DNA of 51,842 nt, taken from positions 1-51,842 of IMG/VR virus record IMGVR_UViG_3300035199_000592; one strand, 5' to 3'. Below the pieces are notes generated by a model. That model saw only the letters and a list, made by a program, of their open reading frames with translations, had not been told where the DNA came from and did not search any database. Origin of the DNA: a virus. Position numbers and translations under genes: made by a program. The number at the start of each line of letters is the position of its first letter. Position 1 is the first letter of the stretch. Below, in pieces: positions 1-9,299 of this stretch.

Positions 1-2
1 CC

Positions 3-1928
3 ACTGGCGCTTCTAAAGCCATGGCTGATAACATCGGGCAAGCTTATGATCAATTGCGTATATATGGAGTCAGCATCGGAGAAGCTGCAGCCGCAACGGA
101 TGCCCTATATGGTAGCGTCAGTGATTTCTCAACGATGTCAGGCACACAACAGCAAGACTTGGTTAAGACGGGTGCTTTGCTGGCTGAAATCGGTGTCGAC
201 ACAGGAACATATGCATCCGGAATTCAGCAAGCAATGAAAACAATGAGCATGTCTGGCGAAGAAGCTTCTCAGATGTTTGTTGAGATGCGTGCAACAGCCA
301 TCGATCTCCAAATGCCGATTAAGGATCTTACGGGTTCCTTTGGCGGCATGGAAGAGGAACTAGCAAAGATGGGCAAAACGGGCTCGAAAACGTTCAAGGA
401 ATTAGCCAGAATATCAAAGATAACTGGTCTTGAAATGAACAAAATTGTAAGTATTGTTGAGAAGTTCGACACTTTCGAGGGCGCCGCAGACGCTGCAGGA
501 TCTCTCAACGCAATGTTGGGTGGTAACTTTGTCAATTCCATGGATCTCATGATGGCGGAGGATCCTGCCGAGCGCTTTATGATGCTTCGCGATGCGCTAG
601 ATGCATCCGGGCAATCATTTGAAAATATGGGACGGTTCCAGAAAATTGCCATGGCACAAGCCATGGATGTGGACGTTGCAACGCTAGGCAAGATGATGAG
701 CGGCAACATGGAAGACTTCCAAAAAGAAATGGGCAAAACCCCAGCTACTCTTGCGGCAGTACAAAAAGATGCCTTCACTATGAAGTCGTTCGAGGAAATC
801 GCCGAGAATGTCAAGAAAGCGTTTATGCCCTCCATTAATGCCTTGGAGAACGCAGCAACCAACTTGTTTGACAAGAACGCAGACAGTCTCCTTGCGGCTA
901 CTCAAGCGATTAATAGCACAATGATAGCCAAAACCGAGGAGGTTACGGATAAGTATGGAGCGCTCATTGGCTTCGCGATGCTTCTCATGCAAGTCATTAC
1001 AGCAATTGGTAGTGCCGGAGGGTGGGGCCTCGTTACCAGCGCCTTGTCTGCTGTCGGCTCTGCTTTATCTGCGATTGGCTCCGCCGTCGCCGCAATTCCG
1101 ATCGCTGTTATTGCAGCGGTTACGGCAGTCTTGGGCGGTTTTATGGGTATTTATACAAAGTGGGATGAGATCGTGGATCTCTTCAACGTTGATCCTTTTG
1201 CTGGAATTATGTATGCCGTTCTAGCCTTTTATACTGGAATAATCGCCATATTTGGAAAGATAGTGGCGTATATAGCTGAGTTTTTTGGTTTCGACGCGCC
1301 ATGGATTGATCTGTTCAAGAACTCGTTCAAGCCAGAGAATTTTGATCAAATAGGGGAGATGTTTAGCAGTTTCTTCAAGGGCATTGCACAGAGCATCATT
1401 GACGTCTTCTCATGGGATTTTGCGCTCAAGATCGGCGACGCATTCAGAGCAGCCGGCGCGGCTATGGTGCAAGCATGGAAAGATTTCTTTGATATTAGCT
1501 CTCCATCACTATTGATAATGAATAAAGTTGGAATCCCGCTCCTTATGGGGCTGGTGGGACCCTTTAAAAAATTTGGACCAATGATCCGCGGACTAATTGA
1601 CGACGCATACAACCTTCTTCCTGCTTGGGCACAGAGGCTCATCAGTGTCGGACAAAAAGTAGCCGGAACAAGCTTAACAGCCCTTATTACTGGTGAAGGA
1701 ATGGAAGACACCATGAAGATGGCGAGTGGCTTAGCATCCGAAGGTATTGCTGCAGCAAAAGGCGCGGTTGAGGCACAATGGAAAGGAATGATGGGCGCAA
1801 ATGAAGCTGCCGAGAGCCAAGATCCTTATGTTCTCAACTTATCTATGAATATGGATGGTCGAGAAATGGATAAGAAGGTAGTTAATGTAGTGGGCGGCAT
1901 TGCACAAGCCGCGACATATGGAGATTAA
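3..1928 (+). CDS. Tail tape measure protein (5' partial)
   Basis: Sets tail length and is ejected with the DNA in long-tailed phages. The frame is open to the left edge of the window, so the Met at 21 is probably internal and the N-terminus is missing. Counting from that Met, residues 1-300 are Ala/Met/Gly-rich helix. A long hydrophobic stretch follows (about 311-378), then a second (about 396-424). Near residue 492 comes the SPS...G..L..G signature (ISSPSLLIMNKVG) that tape measure proteins carry near their C-terminus. The baseplate genes follow two bases after the stop, the usual order in myoviruses. The family assignment is firm. The true length cannot be known from this window. Confidence 0.85.
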   Translation, partial: TGASKAMADNIGQAYDQLRIYGVSIGEAAAATDALYGSVSDFSTMSGTQQQDLVKTGALLAEIGVDTGTYASGIQQAMKTMSMSGEEASQMFVEMRATAIDLQMPIKDLTGSFGGMEEELAKMGKTGSKTFKELARISKITGLEMNKIVSIVEKFDTFEGAADAAGSLNAMLGGNFVNSMDLMMAEDPAERFMMLRDALDASGQSFENMGRFQKIAMAQAMDVDVATLGKMMSGNMEDFQKEMGKTPATLAAVQKDAFTMKSFEEIAENVKKAFMPSINALENAATNLFDKNADSLLAATQAINSTMIAKTEEVTDKYGALIGFAMLLMQVITAIGSAGGWGLVTSALSAVGSALSAIGSAVAAIPIAVIAAVTAVLGGFMGIYTKWDEIVDLFNVDPFAGIMYAVLAFYTGIIAIFGKIVAYIAEFFGFDAPWIDLFKNSFKPENFDQIGEMFSSFFKGIAQSIIDVFSWDFALKIGDAFRAAGAAMVQAWKDFFDISSPSLLIMNKVGIPLLMGLVGPFKKFGPMIRGLIDDAYNLLPAWAQRLISVGQKVAGTSLTALITGEGMEDTMKMASGLASEGIAAAKGAVEAQWKGMMGANEAAESQDPYVLNLSMNMDGREMDKKVVNVVGGIAQAATYGD

Positions 1929-1930
1929 TA

Positions 1931-3064
1931 ATGGGAAGTAACAACGATACTAATTTTTTCTGGCAATCAAAATACACTGCCGGCAAATCTGGAGAACTCG
2001 AATCAGAATCCTTTGTTGATGGATCGGACGCGTACGCCAATGGTGGCAAAATGGTTCTGTCCTTCTTGCACGTGGCTTCAAAAAAATCTGTGTTCTTTAA
2101 AGCCTTCATTACCAAATACGATGAAAACTGGAAAGCAGACTGGAAATCGAATGTGGCATTCGGACGCACCGATCCCATATACACCTATTCAAACACGATC
2201 AGAAATATCAGCTTAGCCTTTTCTGTGCCGGCATCTTCTGAAAGCGAAGCTTTCGAAAATATGGGAAGAATACAAAGCTTATCTCAAATGCTGTATCCTA
2301 CATATATGAAAGCTGCGATGGGAACCAAAAAACCCGGCGGCTGGCGCGACCAGCTTCTTTTGTCGCAAGCCCCACTGGTGCGGATTAAAGTATTAAACCT
2401 GATTCAAGCCTCGTCAAAGTCCGACCCAGCTGCTGCAGATAAAAAAAGTATATCAGAAATGACCAAGCGCAATGATCTGTATAACCAATATCTTTCGTCT
2501 CCGGATCCGGAGCTAGGCTTATTATGCGCCATAAATAACATCAGCGTAAGCACCGAAATGACAAAAGAGGGCGTTTTAGAAAAAGGACCCAACACGGTTA
2601 TGCCGGTGAACTATAACGTTTCAGTAGAATTCTCCGTTATCCACGAAGAGACGATTGGCTGGGACGACGAGGGCAACGCGCTAGCGCCCAACTATCCATA
2701 TGGCGCGCAAATGTGGGAAGCCCCCGACGACTTCGCCGTATCGGAGGATCAAAATTGGAACCAACGACTCGATAAAGAAAGACAGCTTCAAGCCGCCATT
2801 GATACTGCTCGCTCCAAATACGCCGGACTTCTTGGCGGAGTTAGAGCCAGGCAAGATCGAAACAGAGCCGAAGGCGACACTTATGTCAACCTCGGGGTGG
2901 TTGGTATCCCGGCATTTGGAGTCCTCAGCGACTGGGATGCAATGCCCGGCAAAGGCGAGTGGAAACCGTTCGCCCCCGGCGGAGCCGGCGCCGATGGCGG
3001 CACTCAAGGTGATGCAGCACGAGAATACATCGATGACAACGATCTGTTTCGGGGATTCAAGTGA
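1931..3064 (+). CDS. Virion structural protein, probable tail-tube/baseplate junction protein
   Basis: A 377-residue protein directly after the tape measure and before a LysM/gp53-like protein. The region at residues 50-130 (VFFKAFITKYDENWKADW, then FGRTDPIYTY, then ISLAFSVPA) matches a pattern I know from T4-related and jumbo phages in proteins at the tail-tube/baseplate junction. There is no enzymatic motif. The C-terminal 60 residues are Gly/Ala/Pro-rich and probably flexible. The structural role rests mainly on position and on this recalled family pattern. The exact T4 equivalent (gp48/gp54 type) is inference. Confidence 0.6.
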   Translation: MGSNNDTNFFWQSKYTAGKSGELESESFVDGSDAYANGGKMVLSFLHVASKKSVFFKAFITKYDENWKADWKSNVAFGRTDPIYTYSNTIRNISLAFSVPASSESEAFENMGRIQSLSQMLYPTYMKAAMGTKKPGGWRDQLLLSQAPLVRIKVLNLIQASSKSDPAAADKKSISEMTKRNDLYNQYLSSPDPELGLLCAINNISVSTEMTKEGVLEKGPNTVMPVNYNVSVEFSVIHEETIGWDDEGNALAPNYPYGAQMWEAPDDFAVSEDQNWNQRLDKERQLQAAIDTARSKYAGLLGGVRARQDRNRAEGDTYVNLGVVGIPAFGVLSDWDAMPGKGEWKPFAPGGAGADGGTQGDAAREYIDDNDLFRGFK

Positions 3065-3092
3065 TGCCGGCATGGAGCAATAAGAAATAGAA

Positions 3093-3428
3093 ATGGGAAG
3101 ATACACCAATACACGCAAATTCAATAACAGCGAAGAGTACTACGAGTACCTGCGCCGCGAACGAGATATGAAAAGTGTCGTACATTATGCAACACCGGCA
3201 CTAAGAAACCCATCAATCGTAGATCGCATGAGTATCATTGCCGATCAGCACGTATGGAAATACGGAGATCGATTGTATAAATTAGCCCACCAATATTACG
3301 GGCACTCTCGCTATTGGTGGGTAATAGCCTGGTATAACGGACAGCCGACCGAGGCTCACATGCTGCCCGGCGACTTGATTCAGATACCGATCAATCTATC
3401 AGACGCTCTTAGTGTCTTAGGGCTCTAG
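3093..3428 (+). CDS. Baseplate wedge protein, gp53/LysM-like
   Basis: A 111-residue protein whose second half (from about residue 50) reads like a LysM-type module: YGDRLYKLAHQYYGHSRYWW, then IAWYNGQP, then LPGDLIQIPI. T4 gp53 and its relatives in contractile-tail baseplates carry this domain. In that family it helps join the wedges around the hub. It sits between the tail-tube junction protein and the very large hub-like protein, ending one base before the latter begins. The start at 3093 has only a weak ribosome site. Confidence 0.75.
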   Translation: MGRYTNTRKFNNSEEYYEYLRRERDMKSVVHYATPALRNPSIVDRMSIIADQHVWKYGDRLYKLAHQYYGHSRYWWVIAWYNGQPTEAHMLPGDLIQIPINLSDALSVLGL

Positions 3429-3429
3429 A

Positions 3430-6400
3430 ATGTTTGAAGAAGACGGAGACGAGCCCACCGAAACCATGGCTGAAGATGCCCGGAATTCCACAATGCCCCC
3501 CCTTCCGGAAGGAGGAGCCTACGACCCTTCCGACCGGGCATCATTCTGGACCTCGATCGCCGAATCCCTAAATTCGAGTTCAAAAGCTGATACGAACACA
3601 GTGTGGTACAAATCGGATGGCTCCAAGTCCAGCGCTGGCATTCCAGGTGGAGATCTAGAACAACATCTTTTCTCCACGTGGGGATCCGATCCAGCCTACG
3701 ACTATGTTAGAATGATGTGGTTGACGGCAGAAGAAAGATTTAAAGGCGCCGCTAGCACCCAGCCAGCGCACCTTGCCGCCCTGATGGATCTCCCCGACGC
3801 CATGACGGATCAAGCCCTTAGTGTGTATGGGCTTACTGCCGGCGCTATAGCAGATAGGATTTACCCTTTAATTCTAACTGAAAAACGAAAAGCCGATGCA
3901 CGGTACGAACTCAAAGCGCCACCCGCCGGCACGACTGAGGATGTCGCTGGAAAATGGGGCGATATGCTTGGCCAACCAGGCAAGGATGCTCTAGCTGCCC
4001 TTGACAAGTGTGCCTCGCAAGTAACGAATGGGGATTACTCCGGCTGCAAGCCCGGCACCGTAGATCTGGATGAGGGCACGGGAGAAGACACGCTCACTCG
4101 GACTCTTGGATTCAAAGAGCAGTGTTTTCTTTTAAGCAAGGTCTCCACTCTGGCTGCATATAAAGCCGAAGCGTCGGAAGGTACTGGCATCTTAGGACTT
4201 ACCGCCGACCCGGCAAGAACGGAAAGCGTCGGCGAACGATTTGTATGGAAGCGATGGCCATATATACCTTCTCTTTGGCATAGTTCCGGAACGAATGCCT
4301 GCATCCAAGTGCAGTCCGATCCGTTCAACTTTATAAATGATATGGTTGTTTTCCCAGATACTCAGAAGTTTCTCCAAATGCCTTCCGAAGAGATTGCCAA
4401 TTTGCAGCCAATTATTCGGCTTTTTAAAATTATTAAAGGCGCCAGCGGCTGGGAACACCAAATCCCCATACATTTTGATACAGACGCGCAATGGGATATT
4501 GCCAAGTATTTTGATGGTGGGGGATCCCGCAACGTCGGAGTGGGAATTCAAGACTTTCAGGTTAAATTTCAAGGTACTAACCCGTTTGCAGCTAAGAAAG
4601 ATCTTACGGCAAAGTTAACCATTTATGCTTCAAGTTTTGCTGACTTAGTGAGACCCAGGTATACGAAGATGGGGTCATCGATCGGGACTGAGGTTGCCAC
4701 CAGTGAGACGCAACTTAAAAGGTATCAATATATAGATTTAGCCTTAAAGACTGATTCTGCAGTCACTAAAAATAACCTCAATTCTAAAAAACAAGGCACC
4801 ACAATGAATATTGTATCGGGTCTAGATTTTTCCATACGTGCCGTCGTGGGGGTGAATCAGCCTAGACACTCTGTGTCGGGAAATGATGATCTTGAGGGAG
4901 CCCTCTCAAGAAACTTTGTCACACTAGAAATGATTCCAACAGTGCACTCATTTGATTTTAATGAAGACGGTTCAGTGAAATTTGAAATCAATTATAAGCC
5001 ATTTGTAAATGAAAACTTTAGCACCACCACTTATGATATATTTGCAACTAAAGAAATCTCGATGTTTCTGCTTGGATCTGATATTATAGCGACAAGTATT
5101 CTGAACAATTGTGATGTAGAAACAGCTGCAGAATTCAAAAGAAGCCAGGTGGAAAAAATAAAAGAAATTCAAAGTGACGCGATAAGCAGCCTCCTTAAGA
5201 CTGTATCCGATCAGGGTCTGATGAGATATCTTTGGATCCCAGCCAAGCTTTTGAAAGAAATAAACAGAGAGGGACCTCTTTTCGATTTTGAAAAACTGGT
5301 GAAAGAAAAGATGAGGATTAGCGCCTCAAAAGGCAAGCAGTTAAAGGTCAAAGTTGCCAAAGAGGCAATCAAAAGCAAAGAACCGGGAAAGAAAACCCCG
5401 ATCGCCTCGACGGCAATAAGCCCCAATAGTTCCGGCGTTCAGTTTGTATATTTAAGCGATCTGATCGACGTCATATTAGACGGCATTGATCGACGAATGC
5501 AGCCAGGCAATATTGAAGCCATGCTCGAGAACATGCAAAAGGATAACTACGGCGGACTCACTGGCAAATTCGATTGGAAATCCGAGGAAGTAATGCTACA
5601 GATGCAGCTGGCGAAAGATAGTTATGCTGCGGAATATGCGAACTTCAAGAAGCTGAGAATAGTTCTGGGCCCAGTCGAGCTGGTAAATCCAGTAAACCCA
5701 GCAGACGTTAAAATAGTTAATTTGGGAGATCTTCCGGTGTCTGTAAAATATCTTATTGAATTTCTTACTAGCGAGGTTCTAACAAAAGGAAGAAGACAGT
5801 TCCCCTTGAATCAGTGTGTCGACAAATTGATCAACAAGATGATATCCAGTTTTTTAAATAATGATTCGTGCTTTAACGGAAATGTAAAACAGAGAACGTT
5901 CCCCAGAAGAACCTCCTTCGCTGCATACGGCATGCCCACCACGCTGGGCGGCACATATCGCCAGGACGACCCGCTCTTCGCCCATCTTGTACATCGCCCA
6001 GACCTCTCAGTTTGCACTAGAATTTCCTCAAACCATTTTTCGCGACCACTGATAGACACAGTGGGAAGAGTCGGAGAACAGATCAACACCGCTACTAGAG
6101 ACCTATATATGTATTCGGTCTTCTATACCGCCAATACGCTGCCTATCGGCATGTTTACGGGCGATCAAGCGGCAGACTCCGCCCGCGGTGTACACCACTA
6201 TTGTGTGGGCAAGGACTCAGGTATTATCAAGGAAGTTAAACTCGTTCGAGACAAGAGAAAAGGAATTGCAGAGGCGAGATACGCGCAAGATGGGTTTAAC
6301 GGACTTACTCAGCTTAGAGAGATGTACCACGTAGAAATCACTACGTTTGCAAACATGTCAGTATATCCGGGCATGAAAATCTTTGTTGATCCTGCGGGCT

Positions 6401-6852
6401 GGATACCCAAGTTGGATCTGGAAACCCAAACAGCCTTGGGCCCACATAACAACCTTACAGATTATGGCATTGGTGGCTATTATGATGTTGTAGAAGTGGA
6501 ACATTTTTATGGCCCCGGCAAATTTGAAACCAAATTTGTGGCAAAATGGACTGCTCAAATCGCAACCTCGGCGCCGGATCCAACCGCTGCAGTCTCCGAC
6601 GGTCCGGACAAGAAACAACCACAAAAATGCATGATTTTCAGTTCCGGCGCCCAAGGTGGTGACGCACAGGCGGACGAGATTCCTGCCGCACGTCGAGCAG
6701 CTCTTGAACGATCGTCGCCATCCCCCGCCCCGCTCCCACCACCATCAGCAGCCCCAGGGGCTGTAGCCGGCTACAGCCCTGTCCATAAAAGAGGCGACCC
6801 ATCTCAAACAGACTATGTCAATCCGCCGGGCGAGCCCGATTTTTGGGAATAA
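3430..6852 (+). CDS. Large virion structural protein, probable baseplate hub component
   Basis: A 1140-residue protein in the tail block. The N-terminal 100 residues and the C-terminal 90 are low-complexity; the C-terminal part is Pro/Ala-rich (PSPAPLPPPSAAPGA). The centre is a conserved body with the segment YGMPTTLGGTYRQDDPLFAH near residue 840. A segment near 960-1050 contains GMKIFVDPAGW and YDVVEVEHFYGPGKFETKF, which resembles the beta-rich region of hub proteins of the gp27/gpD class that bind the central spike. I see no lysozyme or peptidase motif. The structural role is well supported by position. The hub assignment is an inference. Confidence 0.6.
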   Translation: MFEEDGDEPTETMAEDARNSTMPPLPEGGAYDPSDRASFWTSIAESLNSSSKADTNTVWYKSDGSKSSAGIPGGDLEQHLFSTWGSDPAYDYVRMMWLTAEERFKGAASTQPAHLAALMDLPDAMTDQALSVYGLTAGAIADRIYPLILTEKRKADARYELKAPPAGTTEDVAGKWGDMLGQPGKDALAALDKCASQVTNGDYSGCKPGTVDLDEGTGEDTLTRTLGFKEQCFLLSKVSTLAAYKAEASEGTGILGLTADPARTESVGERFVWKRWPYIPSLWHSSGTNACIQVQSDPFNFINDMVVFPDTQKFLQMPSEEIANLQPIIRLFKIIKGASGWEHQIPIHFDTDAQWDIAKYFDGGGSRNVGVGIQDFQVKFQGTNPFAAKKDLTAKLTIYASSFADLVRPRYTKMGSSIGTEVATSETQLKRYQYIDLALKTDSAVTKNNLNSKKQGTTMNIVSGLDFSIRAVVGVNQPRHSVSGNDDLEGALSRNFVTLEMIPTVHSFDFNEDGSVKFEINYKPFVNENFSTTTYDIFATKEISMFLLGSDIIATSILNNCDVETAAEFKRSQVEKIKEIQSDAISSLLKTVSDQGLMRYLWIPAKLLKEINREGPLFDFEKLVKEKMRISASKGKQLKVKVAKEAIKSKEPGKKTPIASTAISPNSSGVQFVYLSDLIDVILDGIDRRMQPGNIEAMLENMQKDNYGGLTGKFDWKSEEVMLQMQLAKDSYAAEYANFKKLRIVLGPVELVNPVNPADVKIVNLGDLPVSVKYLIEFLTSEVLTKGRRQFPLNQCVDKLINKMISSFLNNDSCFNGNVKQRTFPRRTSFAAYGMPTTLGGTYRQDDPLFAHLVHRPDLSVCTRISSNHFSRPLIDTVGRVGEQINTATRDLYMYSVFYTANTLPIGMFTGDQAADSARGVHHYCVGKDSGIIKEVKLVRDKRKGIAEARYAQDGFNGLTQLREMYHVEITTFANMSVYPGMKIFVDPAGWIPKLDLETQTALGPHNNLTDYGIGGYYDVVEVEHFYGPGKFETKFVAKWTAQIATSAPDPTAAVSDGPDKKQPQKCMIFSSGAQGGDAQADEIPAARRAALERSSPSPAPLPPPSAAPGAVAGYSPVHKRGDPSQTDYVNPPGEPDFWE

Positions 6853-6899
6853 TATTTTGAATTCGCACGCAGATGCACCCAGCCGTAAAGGAATAAGAA

Positions 6900-8090
6900 A
6901 TGTCTGAATATTTTAAAGAAAGTAACGCCGAAACAGCTAGAGAGTTGTTTGAGAAAAGAGCTATGTATGATGTGGAGACCATCACTCCTTTTCATACTAA
7001 TGTGGTTGATTTTAATTTTGCCGAGAAAAAACTATATGGAAAAGTAAATAGGCTTTATGTGCCCATGATCGTTGCTGGCTCAGTGTTACCAATTAAAAAC
7101 TCTCCCTACAAAGCAGAAGTCGGCAAAGAGGCTGCAGCACTAAATTTTGTAGTTGATGCCTTTTCTGAACTGATTCAAGAATTTGTGGTAGCGGCTGCTC
7201 GCAACTCTATTCAAGGGGGGGACAAGTACCTCACCAAGCCGAAAATCTACAAAGGCTATCGTGATCCAAGGAGATTATATCGAGAACACCTTGCGGAATA
7301 TCAAAAAGGTATGCGCAGCGCATTGCGACATCAAAAGATAAGATATTCAAACTTCGGAGATTTTATTGGAAAAGTAATCCCTTATTTAGAGTCGACTGCT
7401 CGAATATTGCCATTTACCCTCCCGGCTTTTGTTAAAAGCACAAGTTGCCCAGCAATTTCTTCCGGCTTGGTTTTTGAAATAGCCGATTTAGAATATGACA
7501 ACGACAAAGATAAATATGAAAAATTTTACTCTAGCCCCAATTGGGAATTCTATCTTAATGCATGTGCAAAATACGGATTCATGATAGATCAACACATTCC
7601 GTGGCGCCTTGTTGCAGATATCGGATCCGCCCCCATGCTATCCTTTGCCGCTAAGTATTCAGTAGGAGACACAGACAGTGTGTTGGCTCTAGCCTATTCA
7701 GAAGCTCATCGTCGATATTTTACTCTATTCAAGGACACCCTCTATCGAATGTATTCTGAAAACCGCGTCCAAAGTTTTACGGCAACCACTTATGTTAAAA
7801 ATAATTCAAAAACAGTGACGTACATTCCCGTCAAATATACTTCGGCATCTCTTTACCGACGCTACAATGATCTTTATTTTTTAAAAATTTACTGCCAAAT
7901 TCGATTTTTAGAAGAAGAAACTCTATTCACAAAAAATCAGAAAGAAAGACTTATAGAGCAAACTTTGGAGTTGGCTAATACTGATTTTTCTAAGGCACTC
8001 GACACTTTTGAAATTATTTTAAACAAAACGTTTGACTATCGAGGCTCTTTGACTTATATTAGTAATGCATTAGAAAAAATCTCTGAGTGA
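6900..8090 (+). CDS. Conserved phage protein of unknown function
   Basis: A 396-residue protein starting 7 bases after an AAGGAAT ribosome site. I do not recognise a family. Aromatic and basic residues are abundant (Y, F, K, R), and the body appears mixed alpha/beta with no membrane segment. A stretch near residues 110-135 (KPKIYKGYRDPRRLYREHL) is strongly basic. It lies between the tail genes and the DNA polymerase, 6 bases from the latter, so it could be either the last late structural gene or a replication accessory. No nuclease, ATPase or polymerase motif is visible. Confidence 0.45.
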   Translation: MSEYFKESNAETARELFEKRAMYDVETITPFHTNVVDFNFAEKKLYGKVNRLYVPMIVAGSVLPIKNSPYKAEVGKEAAALNFVVDAFSELIQEFVVAAARNSIQGGDKYLTKPKIYKGYRDPRRLYREHLAEYQKGMRSALRHQKIRYSNFGDFIGKVIPYLESTARILPFTLPAFVKSTSCPAISSGLVFEIADLEYDNDKDKYEKFYSSPNWEFYLNACAKYGFMIDQHIPWRLVADIGSAPMLSFAAKYSVGDTDSVLALAYSEAHRRYFTLFKDTLYRMYSENRVQSFTATTYVKNNSKTVTYIPVKYTSASLYRRYNDLYFLKIYCQIRFLEEETLFTKNQKERLIEQTLELANTDFSKALDTFEIILNKTFDYRGSLTYISNALEKISE

Positions 8091-8096
8091 GGAAAT

Positions 8097-9299
8097 GTGT
8101 ATTTTCAGTCGATAGACGATAAGAAACAATGTGTAGGGATATATATGGATGGCGAATTGATCTTCGATCCGGAGCGTATTCCGAGCACTCTTGATAATCT
8201 GCGCACGTGGAAGTGTTCGGGAACCACTGCAGATCACGATGTCAGCTACGGGTGGTTATTTTGTGGGGGCGAGTCACTTGGAGATGTGTGTCCTCCAGAG
8301 ATTATTCCCGAGTTTGTTGCAGCGGCTTCTAAAATGAGGGCATATCGGAAATCTTTTCAGATAGCTAAAATTAATTTCAATGAACACTGCTTCTTTGATC
8401 TGGTACCCCACGATTTTCTTGTTAGGTTCCTCGATCTAAAGAATAGAATAACGCGCCATGTATTTGAAAGCTACCCAAAGCCAAAAAATTATGATCATTT
8501 GCGAGATGCCCATAAACTTTTGCACAAAATAAACTATCAACCGCTAGAGATAAACACAGAAGACTGTAGAAGTTTATTTTTTAAATCTGTTCATCGAAAT
8601 CTTGCAAACAAGATAATTAAAGGTCCCCGCACCATCAATTATAATCTATTTGGAACAGTGACCGGCCGCCTATCTACCTATTCCGACTCATTCCCTATTT
8701 TAACAATGCATAAGGAATTGAGGGCTCTCCTTAAGCCTAAAAATGATCTATTTCTTTCTTTAGATTACAATGGGGCAGAGCTAAGAACTGCTCTGGCTCT
8801 GTCGGGAGAGCGACAGCCCGAATACGACATTCACGAATGGAACATGGAAAACATCTTTAATCCCGGCGAAGTAAGTGACCGATCAACCGCCAAGACCCTG
8901 TTCTTTAGTTGGTTGTACAACCCAGAATCAACAATTATCAAGAACGATATCTACAAAAGAGAAGACATTATAAAAGAGCATTATGATGGAGAACACATCA
9001 CGACGCCCTTTGGGAGAAAGATAAAGGTTGACAAAAGGAGAGCCTTCAACTATATTATTCAGAGTACCACCGCAGATTTGGTAATAGATCGCGCGATTAA
9101 GATGGACGCGTATCTTGAGGATTATGAATCATTTATTTCCCACATTGTTCACGATGAGATTGTTGTGGATTTAGCAGCCAATGAGAGACATATTACAACA
9201 GAGCTAAAAGAAATGTTTTCGGACAGCAAACTCGGAAAATTCATTGTGAATGTTAACGCGGGTAAAGATTATTATAATTTGGAGAAATTAAACTTATGA
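8097..9299 (+). CDS. Minimal family A DNA polymerase (polymerase domain only)
   Basis: A 400-residue protein with the three family A motifs. Motif A is DYNGAELR (Asp223, Glu228). The O-helix reads RSTAKTLFFSWLYN, so its Arg, Lys, Phe and Tyr match E. coli Pol I R754, K758, F762 and Y766. Motif C is HDE (352-354). All catalytic residues therefore seem intact. The usual partner domains are absent: there is no 5' nuclease and no recognisable 3'-5' proofreading exonuclease. The 150 residues before the TGRLS palm entry are too few to hold one. Translation starts at GTG 8097. An overlapping ATG at 8095 is in another frame. The gene overlaps the next by ATGA. The phage also encodes DnaE, so this may serve in repair, recombination or gap filling rather than bulk synthesis. 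Confidence 0.85.
   Translation: MYFQSIDDKKQCVGIYMDGELIFDPERIPSTLDNLRTWKCSGTTADHDVSYGWLFCGGESLGDVCPPEIIPEFVAAASKMRAYRKSFQIAKINFNEHCFFDLVPHDFLVRFLDLKNRITRHVFESYPKPKNYDHLRDAHKLLHKINYQPLEINTEDCRSLFFKSVHRNLANKIIKGPRTINYNLFGTVTGRLSTYSDSFPILTMHKELRALLKPKNDLFLSLDYNGAELRTALALSGERQPEYDIHEWNMENIFNPGEVSDRSTAKTLFFSWLYNPESTIIKNDIYKREDIIKEHYDGEHITTPFGRKIKVDKRRAFNYIIQSTTADLVIDRAIKMDAYLEDYESFISHIVHDEIVVDLAANERHITTELKEMFSDSKLGKFIVNVNAGKDYYNLEKLNL

Noticed and set aside
6900-9299. The 396-residue protein before PolA as its missing exonuclease half (split polymerase)
   Set aside because: No DxE/ExoI, ExoII or ExoIII motif can be found in it, and it has its own ribosome site and a separate style of sequence.
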